Positions 24,067 to 32,504 are shown, numbered from the stretch's first letter. The stretch is DNA of 64,000 nt from Micromonospora zingiberis (GCF_004331455.1 NZ_SJJR01000002.1:434001-498000), one strand, 5' to 3'. The notes: a model not told the origin generated them from the letters alone. Program-made: numbers and translations.

Positions 24067-25443
24067 TCAGTGGCCCAGGAGGCGGGAGAAGGCGGAGGCC
24101 CGGCGGGACGAACGGCCGGTGCGGGCCTCGGCCTCGTCGGCGGAGAACATGACCCGCAGGCCGGCGTTGACGGCGAGCCACCGCAGCGGCTCCGGCTCCC
24201 AGCGCGGGGAGCGGTGGTTGACCCAGGGCAGGGCCGTCAGCTCGGTCCGCTCGCCACGGATCAGGTCGGCCAGCGTACGCCCGGCCAGGTTGCTGGTGCC
24301 GACGCCGTCCCCGACATACCCGCCGGCCCAGGCGAACCCGTCGGCCGGCTGGTAGCCGACCGAGGCGGCCCAGTCCCGGGCCACCCCCAGCGGCCCGCCC
24401 CAGGTGTGTGACACCGGCACGTCCGCGCCCAGCACCGGAAAGAGTTCGGTGAGGGTACGGCGTAGCGCCGCGAAGACCCGAGGCTCCCGGTCGTACGCCG
24501 CCCGGACACGCGAGCCGAAGTGGTACGGCGCCCCCCGCCCGCCGAAGGCGAACCGGCCGTCGACGGTGCGTTGGCCGTAGATGATGACGTGCCGATGGTC
24601 CGAGAACGTCTCCCGCTCGGCCAGGCCGATCCGCTCCCAGATGGCCGGCGGCAGCGGCTCGGTGGCGAGCATCAGCGAGTAGACCGGCGCGATGGCCCGC
24701 CGCTGCCCGGGCAGCCCGGGCGTGTAACCCTCGGTCGCCCGTACCACCACCGGCGCGCGTACCGTCCCGTTCGGGGTCACCGCCGCACCCCGACGGATCT
24801 CCGTGACGGGGCTCTGTTCGTGGATGGTCACCCCCCGTCGCTCGACCGCCTGCGCCAGACCGCGCACCAGCCGGGCCGGGTGCACGGCCGCGCAGTGCGG
24901 GGTGTACGTGCCACCCCGTACCCCGGCGGCGGCGCACCGGGCAACGGCCTCGTCGGGACCGAGCAGGGTGAGGTCCTCGGCGCCGAACCCGAACTCCCGC
25001 GCCTCCGCGACGGTCGCGCGGGCCCGGTCGAGCTGCGGCCCGCTGCGGGCGAGCACCACCGTGCCCCCGTACGACCAGTGGCAGTCGATGCCCTCGGCCG
25101 CTACCACCCGACCGACCTCGCGGACCGTGTCGTGCATGGCGTGTTGCATGGCGATCGCGGCGTCCCGGCCGTGCCGGCGGGCCAGCCCGGTCAGCGAGGT
25201 GGGCAGCAGCGCCGAGCACCAGCCGCCGTTGCGCCCGGACGCACCGAAGCCGGCCACCTGCCGCTCCAGGACCACGATGCGCAACGTCGGGTCGGCCCCC
25301 GCCAGGTAGTACGCCGTCCAGAGCCCGGTGTAGCCGGCGCCGACGATCACCACGTCGGCGTCCGTGTCAGCACCCAGCGCCGGACGCGGAGCCAGCGGCT
25401 CGTCGACGGTGGAGAGCCAGTACGACAGATCCGGGTAGTGCAC
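24067..25443 (-). CDS. FAD-dependent amine oxidase (PuuB/DadA type)
   Basis: 458 residues from GTG 25443, with AGGAG five bases upstream; the frame is open further upstream but without conserved sequence. The N-terminal FAD Rossmann motif VVIVGAGYTGLWTAYYLAG lies near residue 31, with the family's ASGRNGGW near 70. The substrate domain ends with the second FAD-contact segment FAWAGGYVGDGVGTSNLAG. It resembles gamma-glutamylputrescine oxidase and D-amino-acid dehydrogenases. It is encoded with a class III aminotransferase just upstream on the same strand and near polyamine transport genes, so an amine or polyamine derivative is the likely substrate. A paralogue lies at 33455-34873. Confidence 0.87.
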   Translation of the reverse strand: MHYPDLSYWLSTVDEPLAPRPALGADTDADVVIVGAGYTGLWTAYYLAGADPTLRIVVLERQVAGFGASGRNGGWCSALLPTSLTGLARRHGRDAAIAMQHAMHDTVREVGRVVAAEGIDCHWSYGGTVVLARSGPQLDRARATVAEAREFGFGAEDLTLLGPDEAVARCAAAGVRGGTYTPHCAAVHPARLVRGLAQAVERRGVTIHEQSPVTEIRRGAAVTPNGTVRAPVVVRATEGYTPGLPGQRRAIAPVYSLMLATEPLPPAIWERIGLAERETFSDHRHVIIYGQRTVDGRFAFGGRGAPYHFGSRVRAAYDREPRVFAALRRTLTELFPVLGADVPVSHTWGGPLGVARDWAASVGYQPADGFAWAGGYVGDGVGTSNLAGRTLADLIRGERTELTALPWVNHRSPRWEPEPLRWLAVNAGLRVMFSADEAEARTGRSSRRASAFSRLLGH

Positions 25444-25547
25444 GGTGACTCCTGACGGTGCCGGCCGGGCCGCGTGGGTCGGCCGGCGGTGGCGCTGGTA
25501 TGCCGGCCGGCTGACCACGATGGACGCTGGCGCCGGGGTGACTCGGG

Positions 25548-26894
25548 CTAGAGCCGGGACCACGCCTCGGTGAGGACGGTACGCAGGATCTGCTCGATCT
25601 CGTCGAACTGCTGCTGCCCGGCGATCAGCGGCGGGGCGAGCTGCACCACGGGGTCGCCCCGGTCGTCGGCCCGGCAGTAGAGCCCGGCGGAGAACAACGC
25701 GCTGGAGAGGAAGCCGCGCAGCAGTCGCTCGGACTCGGCCTCGTCGAAGGTCTCCCGAGTGTTCTTGTCCTTGACCAGTTCGATGCCGTAGAAGTAGCCG
25801 TCGCCCCGGACGTCACCGACGATCGGCAGGTCGTTCAGCTTCTCCAGGGTGGCGCGGAACGCCGCCTCGTTGGCGCGTACGTGCCCGACCAGGTCCTCGC
25901 GGGCGAAGACCTCCAGGTTGGCCAGCGCGACCGCGCAGGAGACCGGGTGGCCGCCGAAGGTCACCCCGTGGGCGAACATGCCGGTCTCGGTGAGGAACGG
26001 CTCCATCAGCCGGTCGCTGGCGATCATCGCGCCGAGCGGCGCGTAACCCGAGGTGATGCCCTTGGCGGTGGTGATGATGTCGGGCTGGTAGCCGTAGCGG
26101 GTCGCCCCGAAGTACTCGCCGAGCCGCCCCCACGAGCAGATCACCTCGTCGCTGACCAGCAGCACGTCGTACGCGTCGCAGATCTCGCGGACCCGCTCGA
26201 AGTACCCGGGCGGCGGCGGGAAGCAGCCGCCGGAGTTCTGCACCGGCTCCAGGAAGACCGCCGCGACGGTGTCCGGCCCCTCCCGCTCGATGGCCCGCCC
26301 GATCTCCTCGGCGGCCCACCGGCCGAACGCCACCGGGTCGTCGCCGTGCTCCGGCGCCCGGTAGAAGTTGGTGTTCGGCACCTTGATGCCGCCGGGAACC
26401 AGCGGCTCGAAATCGGTCTTGATGCCGGGCAGGCCGGTGATCGACAGGGCCCCCATCGAGGTGCCGTGGTAGGCGATGAACCGGCTGACCACCTTGTGCT
26501 TGGTCGGCTTGCCGACCCGCTTGAAGTACGCCCGGGCCAGCTTCCAGGCCGCCTCGACCGCCTCGGAACCGCCGGTGGTGAAGAAGACCCGGTTCAGGTC
26601 GCCCGGGGTGAGCGTCGAGATCCGCTCGGCCAGCTCCACGGCGGTCGGGTGCGCGTACGACCAGAGCGGGAAGTAGGCCAGCTCGCCGGCCTGCTTGGCG
26701 GCGGCCTCGGCCAACTCGGTGCGGCCGTGGCCGGCGTTGACGACGAAGAGCCCGGCGAGCCCGTCCAGGTAGCGGCGGCCCTGCGCGTCCCAGACGTACG
26801 CGCCCTCGCCGCGCACGATGGTCGGTACCTCGCCGGCGGAGTAGCTCGCCATCCGGGTGAAGTGCATCCAGAGGTGGTCGGTGGCGTTGGCCAT
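25548..26894 (-). CDS. Class III aminotransferase, probable putrescine/polyamine aminotransferase
   Basis: 448 residues, fold-type I PLP enzyme. Motifs: TTGGSEAVEAAWKLARAYFK near residue 104 (phosphate loop), FLEPVQNSGGCFPPPPGYF near 212, SDEVICSWGRLGEYFG near 245, and the Schiff-base lysine in TTAKGITSGYAPLGAM near 280. The set resembles putrescine-pyruvate aminotransferases (SpuC) more than GABA or ornithine enzymes, but this is a judgement by eye. It probably forms a two-gene unit with the FAD oxidase (104 bp gap). Product from putrescine would be 4-aminobutanal, matched by the dehydrogenase at 46856. Confidence 0.88.
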   Translation of the reverse strand: MANATDHLWMHFTRMASYSAGEVPTIVRGEGAYVWDAQGRRYLDGLAGLFVVNAGHGRTELAEAAAKQAGELAYFPLWSYAHPTAVELAERISTLTPGDLNRVFFTTGGSEAVEAAWKLARAYFKRVGKPTKHKVVSRFIAYHGTSMGALSITGLPGIKTDFEPLVPGGIKVPNTNFYRAPEHGDDPVAFGRWAAEEIGRAIEREGPDTVAAVFLEPVQNSGGCFPPPPGYFERVREICDAYDVLLVSDEVICSWGRLGEYFGATRYGYQPDIITTAKGITSGYAPLGAMIASDRLMEPFLTETGMFAHGVTFGGHPVSCAVALANLEVFAREDLVGHVRANEAAFRATLEKLNDLPIVGDVRGDGYFYGIELVKDKNTRETFDEAESERLLRGFLSSALFSAGLYCRADDRGDPVVQLAPPLIAGQQQFDEIEQILRTVLTEAWSRL

Positions 26895-27006
26895 GTCAGC
26901 CCCATCGGGTCTCGGGCCGGTCAGGGGTCACCGGCCGCTCTGCCCACGGTTATCCCACAGCCTGATGCCGCAAAGCAAGTGCAATCGGTTGGCAGCTCGC
27001 CCTGAT

Positions 27007-27049
27007 GCAACGGATTCAGCGAACTGCCCTGGATTACGCAACGGAATCC
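27007..27049 (+). promoter_or_regulatory. Repeated GCAACGGA motif between aminotransferase and XRE genes
   Basis: GCAACGGATTC at 27007-27017 and GCAACGGAATCC at 27038-27049 lie in a comparatively AT-rich divergent intergenic region. The second is identical over 12 bases to 29051-29062 in the Lrp/potD intergenic region. This could be a shared regulator site, with the Lrp-type protein at 28456 the obvious candidate. Confidence 0.4.
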
Positions 27050-27105
27050 GCATACCTCCCACCCGCTCTGGCCGACCTCGCCCAGCGGGGCCGCTGAGGC
27101 TGGCG

Positions 27106-27852
27106 ATGGCGGACAAGGGTGAAACCGCTGAGTCGTTGGCCGGGAAGGTCGGCGTCGACCCGAAGACGGCGGGTCGGTGGCTTGCGAGCGGTCGGGTTCC
27201 GCATCCGCGTACCCGGATCGCGGTTGCCATGGCTCTTGGGCGGCAGGTCAAGGAACTCTGGCCGGAGCCGTTTCGTCGTCGGGACCTGCCGTGGTTTCGG
27301 GAGTGGGCGGAACTGGAGCAGAAGGCCAGCTCGCTCCGGTCGTACGAGCCGCTGTTGGTGCCGGGACTGCTCCAGACCGAGGCGTACGCCCGGGCGGTGC
27401 TGGCCACGGGCGGCCTGGTGCCGCCAGCGGAGGTGGAGGAGGTCGTCGCGGCGCGGCTGGCGCGGCAGCGGGTGTTGCAGCGCGAGAGCCCGCTGCAACT
27501 GGTGGCGGTGATCGACGAGGTGGTGCTGCGTCGGCGGGTGGGCGGTGACCGGACAGTGATGGCCGGGCAGCTCGCCCACCTGGCCGACCTGGGCGAGCGG
27601 GAAAACGTGCAGGTCCGGGTGATTCCGGCGGAGAACCCATGGCACACCGGCCTGGCCGGGCCGTTCGTGCTGGCCCGCACGCCGGACGGTGGCGAGGCGG
27701 CCTACCTGGACAACCAGCTGCGCGGTCAGGTGGTGACCGAGCGTGCCGACCTTGCTAGCCTGGGCGCGAGATGGGAGAGCGTCACCGGTGAGGCGCTGCC
27801 CCGTCGCCGGTCCATCGAGCTGATCAGGGAAGTGGCGACGACATGGACATGA
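27106..27852 (+). CDS. XRE-type DNA-binding protein with DUF5753 domain
   Basis: About 248 residues from ATG 27106. The N-terminal helix-turn-helix (ESLAGKVGVDPKTAGRWLAS) is followed by DUF5753 (SSLRSYEPLLVPGLLQTEAY, NVQVRVIPAENPWHTGLAGP, DNQLRGQVVTERADL). The start is uncertain: conserved helix-1 residues precede the ATG in frame (LRLA), and the frame is open to ATG 26963, but neither upstream site has a ribosome binding site. Such proteins are abundant in actinomycetes, nearly always paired with a DUF397 gene as here, and are linked to developmental control. The last 10 bases overlap the first DUF397 gene. Confidence 0.85.
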   Translation: MADKGETAESLAGKVGVDPKTAGRWLASGRVPHPRTRIAVAMALGRQVKELWPEPFRRRDLPWFREWAELEQKASSLRSYEPLLVPGLLQTEAYARAVLATGGLVPPAEVEEVVAARLARQRVLQRESPLQLVAVIDEVVLRRRVGGDRTVMAGQLAHLADLGERENVQVRVIPAENPWHTGLAGPFVLARTPDGGEAAYLDNQLRGQVVTERADLASLGARWESVTGEALPRRRSIELIREVATTWT

Positions 27853-28247
27853 CCGGCGCCCATTGGCGCACCGCCACCCGCAGCAGCAACAACGGCGGCA
27901 ACTGCATCGAGGTGGCGGACAACCTGCCCGGCCGGGTCCTGGTCCGGGACAGCAAGGACCGCGCCGCCGGCATCCTGGCCTTCACCCCTGACGCCTGGCG
28001 CGCCTTCGTCGCCGTCACCCCGCGCCGCGGTCCATCGAGCTGATCAGGGACGTGGCGACGACATGGACATGACCGGCGCCCGTTGGCGCACCGCCACCCG
28101 CAGCAGCAACAACGGCGGCGACTGCGTCGAGGTGGCCGACAACCTGCCCGGCCGGGTCCTGGTCCGGGACAGTAAGGACCGTGCCGCCGGCATCCTGGCC
28201 TTCACCCCCGACGCCTGGCGCGCCTTCGTCGCCGCCACCCCGCGCCC
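27808..28247 (+). repeat. 220-bp tandem duplication covering XRE 3' end and DUF397
   Basis: Sequence 27808-28027 is repeated with few changes at 28028-28247, offset exactly 220 bases. The unit contains the last about 45 bases of the XRE gene plus nearly all of the DUF397 gene, so the second DUF397 copy has a fossil XRE tail as its leader. Confidence 0.9.
27843..28043 (+). CDS. DUF397 protein, copy 1
   Basis: 66 residues: WRTATRSSNNGGNCIEVADN, VLVRDSKDRAAGILAFTPDAW, the full DUF397 domain. It starts inside the XRE stop region (10-base overlap), so it is translationally coupled. Its C-terminus (TPRRGPSS) was created by the duplication junction and differs from copy 2. DUF397 proteins pair with DUF5753/XRE regulators; by analogy with BldB/WhiJ systems they may modulate the DNA-binding partner. 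Confidence 0.88.
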   Translation: MDMTGAHWRTATRSSNNGGNCIEVADNLPGRVLVRDSKDRAAGILAFTPDAWRAFVAVTPRRGPSS

Positions 28248-28260
28248 ACCCGCCCTCTGA
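28063..28260 (+). CDS. DUF397 protein, copy 2
   Basis: 65 residues, differing from copy 1 at a few positions (H7R, N20D, I22V) and at the C-terminus (TPRPPAL), which is probably the ancestral end. Its ATG has the same upstream sequence as copy 1 because of the 220-bp duplication, but here that sequence is no longer part of a translated XRE end, so translational coupling is lost. Confidence 0.85.
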   Translation: MDMTGARWRTATRSSNNGGDCVEVADNLPGRVLVRDSKDRAAGILAFTPDAWRAFVAATPRPPAL

Positions 28261-28298
28261 CCGACCGAGGCGGTCCCGGCGACCGGGGTGGGCCGGGT

Positions 28299-28373
28299 GA
28301 TCGGCTCCGTTCCGCCGGAATGGCGGGGTCTGTGCCCCGCTGATGCCACCGTTCCGGCGGAACGGAGTCGATC
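28299..28373. terminator. Compound hairpin between convergent genes
   Basis: A 21-base arm 28299-28319 pairs with 28353-28373 with one G-U type mismatch, enclosing a second hairpin GCGGGG/CCCCGC (28323-28328 with 28335-28340). It lies between the ends of DUF397 copy 2 and the Lrp gene and probably terminates both. Confidence 0.65.
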
Positions 28374-28431
28374 AAGCAGGGCCGGGTCAAGCAGGGCCGG
28401 GTCAAGCGGGGCCGGGTCAAGCGGGGCCGGG
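28372..28431 (+). repeat. Four 15-bp tandem repeats
   Basis: TCAAGCAGGGCCGGG twice followed by TCAAGCGGGGCCGGG twice, head to tail, directly after the compound hairpin. No coding potential; likely polymorphic in copy number. Confidence 0.85.
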
Positions 28432-28455
28432 CGCGGGCGGGGTGGGTGGGGTGGG

Positions 28456-28968
28456 TCAGGCGGTGCCCCAGGTGTAGGTCTGCTTGCGGAGTTTGAGGTA
28501 GACGAACGCCTCGGTGGAGACCACGCCGGAGACGGCGCGCAGGCGTTGCAGGATCTCCAGCAGGTGCTCGTCGTTGCGGCAGACCACCTCGGCCAGCAGG
28601 TCGAACGAGCCGGCGGTGATCACGACGTAGTCGACCTCCTCCAACTCGGCGATCCGGTCCGCCACTCTCTCCAGGTCCCCGTCGGTACGCAGACCGATCA
28701 TGGCCTGTCGGGGGAAGCCGAGTTGGAGCGGATCGGTGACCGCGACGATCTGCATCACCCCGGCGTCGAGTAGGCGCTGCACCCGTTGGCGTACCGCCGC
28801 TTCGGAGAGGCCCACCGCCTTGCCGATGGTGGCGTACGGCCGGCGCCCGTCCTCCTGGAGTTGCTCGATGATCTGCTTGGCCACATCGTCGAGCAGGACG
28901 TGGCTCGCGCCCTCGCGCACGCTGACCCGGCGTCCGCCATTGCCGTTGTCATGCTGCCGGTTCGTCAT
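28456..28968 (-). CDS. Lrp/AsnC family transcriptional regulator
   Basis: 170 residues. The N-terminal AsnC-type helix-turn-helix has DDVAKQIIEQLQEDGRRPYA and the recognition helix VGLSEAAVRQRVQRLLDAGV (about residues 28-75). The C-terminal RAM domain has VDYVVITAGSFDLLAEVVCR and ends with TEAFVYLKLRKQTYTWG. It is divergent from potD and lies between two polyamine-related units, so polyamine or GABA catabolism is its most likely regulon, with an amino acid or amine as effector. The 12-base GCAACGGAATCC shared by the two flanking promoter regions is a candidate site. Confidence 0.92.
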   Translation of the reverse strand: MTNRQHDNGNGGRRVSVREGASHVLLDDVAKQIIEQLQEDGRRPYATIGKAVGLSEAAVRQRVQRLLDAGVMQIVAVTDPLQLGFPRQAMIGLRTDGDLERVADRIAELEEVDYVVITAGSFDLLAEVVCRNDEHLLEILQRLRAVSGVVSTEAFVYLKLRKQTYTWGTA

Positions 28969-29050
28969 CGACCGCTCCCCATGTCCGTCACCGGGCTGAG
29001 CCTAATGCCATCGGGCAGTCTGGCGTAATTCGTCGTCCGAGGCTATTGCA

Positions 29051-29062
29051 GCAACGGAATCC
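29051..29062 (+). promoter_or_regulatory. GCAACGGAATCC motif upstream of potD
   Basis: Exact 12-base match to 27038-27049 upstream of the aminotransferase. It is preceded by TATTGCA so that TTGC-A-GCAA forms a small dyad. Located in the divergent Lrp/potD region. Confidence 0.4.
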
Positions 29063-29174
29063 CTTGTGAGAGAGGTCTCCTCATGTCAGGATCAGTCGTC
29101 CATCGCCATTGACCCTCCCGCCGGCGCGCCCACCCCCCGTCCCGCCGCCGACGATGACCCATAGGAGTCGTCAC

Positions 29175-30359
29175 ATGCGTAGTCCCTCCCGGCCCCTCAC
29201 CCGGCGTGGTCTGCTCACTGGCACCCTCGGCTCGGCTGCGCTGCTCGCCGCAGGTGGCACCCTCGCCGGCTGCGGCACGCCGGGTGCCCAGCAGACCGAG
29301 GCTGGCTGCGGCAGCGAGGACCTTTCCGGTACGGAGAAGAAACTGGCCTTCTCCAACTGGCCGCAGTACATGGACGTCGACGAGGACAACAATTCCAAGC
29401 GTCCCTCGCTCGACGGGTTCATCAGCAAGTCCGGCATCCAGGTGACCTACACCGAGGATGTCAACGACAACAACGAATTCTTCGGCAAGGTGCAGAACCA
29501 GCTCGCGGCCTGTCAGGCCACCGGGCGGGACGTCATGGTGCTCACCGACTGGATGGCCGCCCGGATGATCCGGTTGGGCTGGATCCAGAAGCTCGACAAG
29601 TCGAAGCTGCCCAACGTCGAGGCGAACCTGCTGCCGTCGCTGCGCAACCGCCCCTTCGACGTGGACAACCACCTCGCCGTGCCGTGGCAGTCCGGCCTGG
29701 CCGGACTGGCGTACAACGGCCGGGTCACCGGGGAGATCCGTACGGTCGACGAGCTGCTCACCCGCCCGGACCTCAAGGGCAAGGTGACCGCCCTGACCGA
29801 GATGCGCGACACCATGGGCCTGCTGTTGATGTCCAACGGCCACAACCCGTCCGACTTCACCAGCAACCAGTTCGACGACGCGCTCAACAAGCTCAAGAAG
29901 GCCGTCGCCTCCGGGCAGATCCGCCGGTTCACCGGCAACGACTACGCGCCCGACCTGGCCAAGGGAGACATCGCGGCGTGCGTCGGCTGGTCCGGTGACA
30001 TCATCCAGCTCGGCTTCGACGACGAGCGGATCAAGTTCGTGGTGCCGGAGTCCGGGGTGATGCTCTGGTCGGACAACATGCTCGTACCGAACAAGGCGAC
30101 CCACAAGGCCAACGCCGAAGAGCTGATCAACTACTACTACGAGCCGGCGGTCGCCGCCCAACTCGCCGCCTACGTCAACTACATCTGCCCGGTCCAGGGC
30201 GCGCAGGCGGAGATGGAGAAGATCGACCCGGAGCTGGCCGAGAACCCGCTGATCTTCCCCGACGAGGCCATTCTCTCCAAGGCCCGGGTCTTCATGGCGC
30301 TGGACGAGAAGCAGGAGCGCGAGTACGAGACCAAGTTCCAGCAGGTTATCGGAGCGTGA
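29175..30359 (+). CDS. potD: Polyamine ABC transporter substrate-binding lipoprotein
   Basis: 394 residues from ATG 29175 (AGGAG upstream). Signal region: PLTRRGLLTGTLGSAALLAA then the lipobox LAGC at about residue 36, so a Tat-type signal with lipid attachment to the outer membrane face. The mature protein is a PotD/PotF-type binding protein: LAFSNWPQYMDVDE, VTYTEDVNDNNEFFGKVQ, DVMVLTDWMAARMI, VPWQSGLAGLAYN, VGWSGDIIQLG, LVPNKATHKANAEELINYYY. It presents spermidine, putrescine or a related amine to the permease encoded by the following genes. It heads a seven-gene operon. Confidence 0.93.
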   Translation: MRSPSRPLTRRGLLTGTLGSAALLAAGGTLAGCGTPGAQQTEAGCGSEDLSGTEKKLAFSNWPQYMDVDEDNNSKRPSLDGFISKSGIQVTYTEDVNDNNEFFGKVQNQLAACQATGRDVMVLTDWMAARMIRLGWIQKLDKSKLPNVEANLLPSLRNRPFDVDNHLAVPWQSGLAGLAYNGRVTGEIRTVDELLTRPDLKGKVTALTEMRDTMGLLLMSNGHNPSDFTSNQFDDALNKLKKAVASGQIRRFTGNDYAPDLAKGDIAACVGWSGDIIQLGFDDERIKFVVPESGVMLWSDNMLVPNKATHKANAEELINYYYEPAVAAQLAAYVNYICPVQGAQAEMEKIDPELAENPLIFPDEAILSKARVFMALDEKQEREYETKFQQVIGA

Positions 30360-30361
30360 CG

Positions 30362-31513
30362 ATGGCGCAGGAGACACCGGCCGGCGACCTGCGCCTGGCC
30401 AACCTCACCAAGACGTTCGGCGCGTTCACCGCAGTCGACGACCTCAGCCTGACCATCGGCCAGGGTACGTTCTTCGCCCTGCTCGGTGCCTCCGGCTGCG
30501 GCAAGACGACCACGCTGCGGATGATCGCCGGGCTGGAGGAGCCGACCAGCGGGCAGGTGCTGCTCGGTGACCGGGACATCGCCCGGCTGCGCCCGTACAA
30601 GCGGCCGGTCAACACGGTGTTCCAGAGCTACGCGCTCTTTCCGCACCTGGACATCTTCGAGAACGTGGCCTTCGGGCTGCGTCGGCGCGGCATCCGGTCG
30701 GTGGACCAGCAGGTCCGGCAGATGCTGTCGCTGGTCCAACTCGACGGGTACGAGCGGCGTCGCCCCACCCAGCTCTCCGGTGGCCAGCAGCAGCGGGTCG
30801 CGTTGGCCCGCGCGTTGATCAACCACCCGCAGGTGCTGCTGCTGGACGAGCCGCTGGGCGCGCTGGACCTCAAGCTGCGTCGCCAGATGCAGATCGAACT
30901 CAAGCGGATCCAGACCGAGGTCGGCATCACCTTCGTGCACGTCACCCACGACCAGGAGGAGGCCATGACGATGGCCGACACGGTCGCGGTGATGAACGCG
31001 GGGCGGATCGAGCAACTCGGTGCACCGGCCGACATCTACGAGTTCCCGGCCACCGCGTTCGTGGCCAACTTCCTCGGCCAGTCCAACCTGATCGCCGGTG
31101 ACGTCTTCGGCAGCAACGGCAGCGACACCATGGTCACCGCGCACGGCGCGCGGTTCTCGGTGCCGTCGGCCCGGGCCCGTACCGACCGGGGCCCGGTCTA
31201 CCTCGGCATCCGTCCGGAGAAGCTGCAGCTGGCCGGTGCCGCCGTGCAGGTACCCGCCGGCAGCCAGCATCTCGACGGGACCATCACCGACGCCTCGTAC
31301 GTCGGGGTGAGCACCCAGTATCTGCTGCGTACCGGTTGGGGCACCGAGCTGAGCATCTTCGTCGCCAACAGTGGGGCGCAGCAGCGCTTCGCCGTCGGCG
31401 AACGGGCCGTGGCGTACTGGGATCCCCGGCACGCCTTCCTGCTCAGCCGCCGCGCCGACGAGAACGACCGCACCACCCCGGTACTGGACGAGCCGGTGGG
31501 TGCGTCCTCGTGA
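30362..31513 (+). CDS. potA: Polyamine ABC transporter ATP-binding protein
   Basis: 383 residues from ATG 30362; GGAG seven bases upstream favours it over the GTG at 30356 that overlaps the potD stop. Walker A GASGCGKTT near residue 40, Q-loop NTVFQSYALFPHL, signature LSGGQQQRVALARAL near 137, Walker B VLLLDEPLGALDLK, and H-loop HVTHDQEEAMTMAD. A C-terminal TOBE domain begins near residue 250. Energises the PotBC permease. A repeat element separates it from potB. Confidence 0.94.
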   Translation: MAQETPAGDLRLANLTKTFGAFTAVDDLSLTIGQGTFFALLGASGCGKTTTLRMIAGLEEPTSGQVLLGDRDIARLRPYKRPVNTVFQSYALFPHLDIFENVAFGLRRRGIRSVDQQVRQMLSLVQLDGYERRRPTQLSGGQQQRVALARALINHPQVLLLDEPLGALDLKLRRQMQIELKRIQTEVGITFVHVTHDQEEAMTMADTVAVMNAGRIEQLGAPADIYEFPATAFVANFLGQSNLIAGDVFGSNGSDTMVTAHGARFSVPSARARTDRGPVYLGIRPEKLQLAGAAVQVPAGSQHLDGTITDASYVGVSTQYLLRTGWGTELSIFVANSGAQQRFAVGERAVAYWDPRHAFLLSRRADENDRTTPVLDEPVGASS

Positions 31514-31589
31514 GCGAGCGGAGCGAGCGAACCATCCGGCACAGCGGTGCGGCGCCCCGCGTCGCTGCCGAGCGAAGCGAGGCGGCGGC
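31512..31589 (+). repeat. GTGAGCG junction repeat between potA and potB
   Basis: The element starts at the potA stop (CGTGAGCGAGCGGAGCGAGC) and ends immediately before the potB start, which again reads GTGAGCG. If removed, the potA stop and potB start would overlap as GTGA, the usual junction elsewhere in this operon. Confidence 0.6.
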
Positions 31590-32504
31590 GTGAGCGCCTT
31601 CGCTCACGTACCCACCGGTTCCGGGCAGTCGGCGTCGCCGCCGCCGGCTGCCCGCCCGGGGCGGTACCGGTTCCTGCCGTACCTGCTGTTGCTGCCCGGC
31701 GCGGCCTGGCTGTTCCTCTTCTTCGCGGTGCCGCTGTTGCAGCTCGCCGCCGCCAGCCTCTACGACCCGGAGGGCTCGCTCTCCACCGGGTACACGCTGA
31801 CCTGGGCGTTCGGCAACTACCCGGCGGCGTTGCAGCAGTACTGGCCACAGTTCAGCCGGTCGTTCCTGTACGCCGGCATCGCGCTGGTGCTGGCGCTGCT
31901 GATGGGCTACCCGCTGGCGTACGCGATCGCGCAGAAGGCCGGCCGGTGGAAGAACCTGCTGCTGGTCTGCGTGGTGGCGCCGATGTTCACCAGCTTCCTG
32001 GTGCGTACGTTGGCCTGGAAGACCATCCTGTCGGACAACGGCTGGCTGGTCGGGCTGCTGCGCGACGTGCACCTGCTCGGCCCGGACGGGCGGCTGCTGG
32101 CCACCCCGGTCGCGGTGGTGCTCGGCCTGACGTACAACTTCCTGCCGTTCCTGGTGCTGCCGCTGTACGCGAGCCTGGAGCGGCTCGACTACCGACTGCT
32201 GGAAGCCTCCAGCGACCTGTACGCCAGTCCGCTCAAGACGTTCCGTCGGGTCACCCTGCCGCTGTCGATGCCCGGGCTGATCGCCGGCACCCTGCTGTTC
32301 TTCATCCCGGCGACCGGCGACTACATCAACGCCGAACTGCTCGGCACCCCGAACCAGTACATGATCGGCAACGTCATCGACTCGGCCTTCCTGGTCCGCC
32401 TGGACTACCCGCAGGGCGCGGCGCTGTCGTTCCTGCTGATGTCGGCGATCCTCGCGGTGGTCTTCGTCTACCTGCGCCGGGCCGGCACGGAGGAAGTCCT
32501 GTGA
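31590..32504 (+). CDS. potB: Polyamine ABC transporter permease 1
   Basis: 304 residues from GTG 31590. Six predicted membrane segments, first at PYLLLLPGAAWLFLFFAVPLL near residue 31. The cytoplasmic EAA loop is EASSDLYASPLKTFRRVTLP near residue 205. N-terminal 28 residues are Pro/Ser-rich and cytosolic. The frame is open upstream over the end of potA, but that stretch is repeat DNA in an unlikely frame. Forms the translocation pore with PotC. Confidence 0.92.
   Translation: MSAFAHVPTGSGQSASPPPAARPGRYRFLPYLLLLPGAAWLFLFFAVPLLQLAAASLYDPEGSLSTGYTLTWAFGNYPAALQQYWPQFSRSFLYAGIALVLALLMGYPLAYAIAQKAGRWKNLLLVCVVAPMFTSFLVRTLAWKTILSDNGWLVGLLRDVHLLGPDGRLLATPVAVVLGLTYNFLPFLVLPLYASLERLDYRLLEASSDLYASPLKTFRRVTLPLSMPGLIAGTLLFFIPATGDYINAELLGTPNQYMIGNVIDSAFLVRLDYPQGAALSFLLMSAILAVVFVYLRRAGTEEVL

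Noticed and set aside
24067..25563. Longer N-terminus for the FAD oxidase, starting at 25563
   Set aside because: The extra 40 residues are low complexity and precede a well-placed AGGAG plus GTG at 25443; homologous enzymes begin close to that point.
27004..27096. 30-codon frame starting ATG in the XRE upstream region
   Set aside because: Too short, no domain, and it overlaps the repeated GCAACGGA motif, which looks regulatory.
28372..28431. 15-bp tandem repeats as a CRISPR-like or origin-like iteron
   Set aside because: The units are directly contiguous without spacers, GC-rich, and follow a terminator; no replication genes are near.
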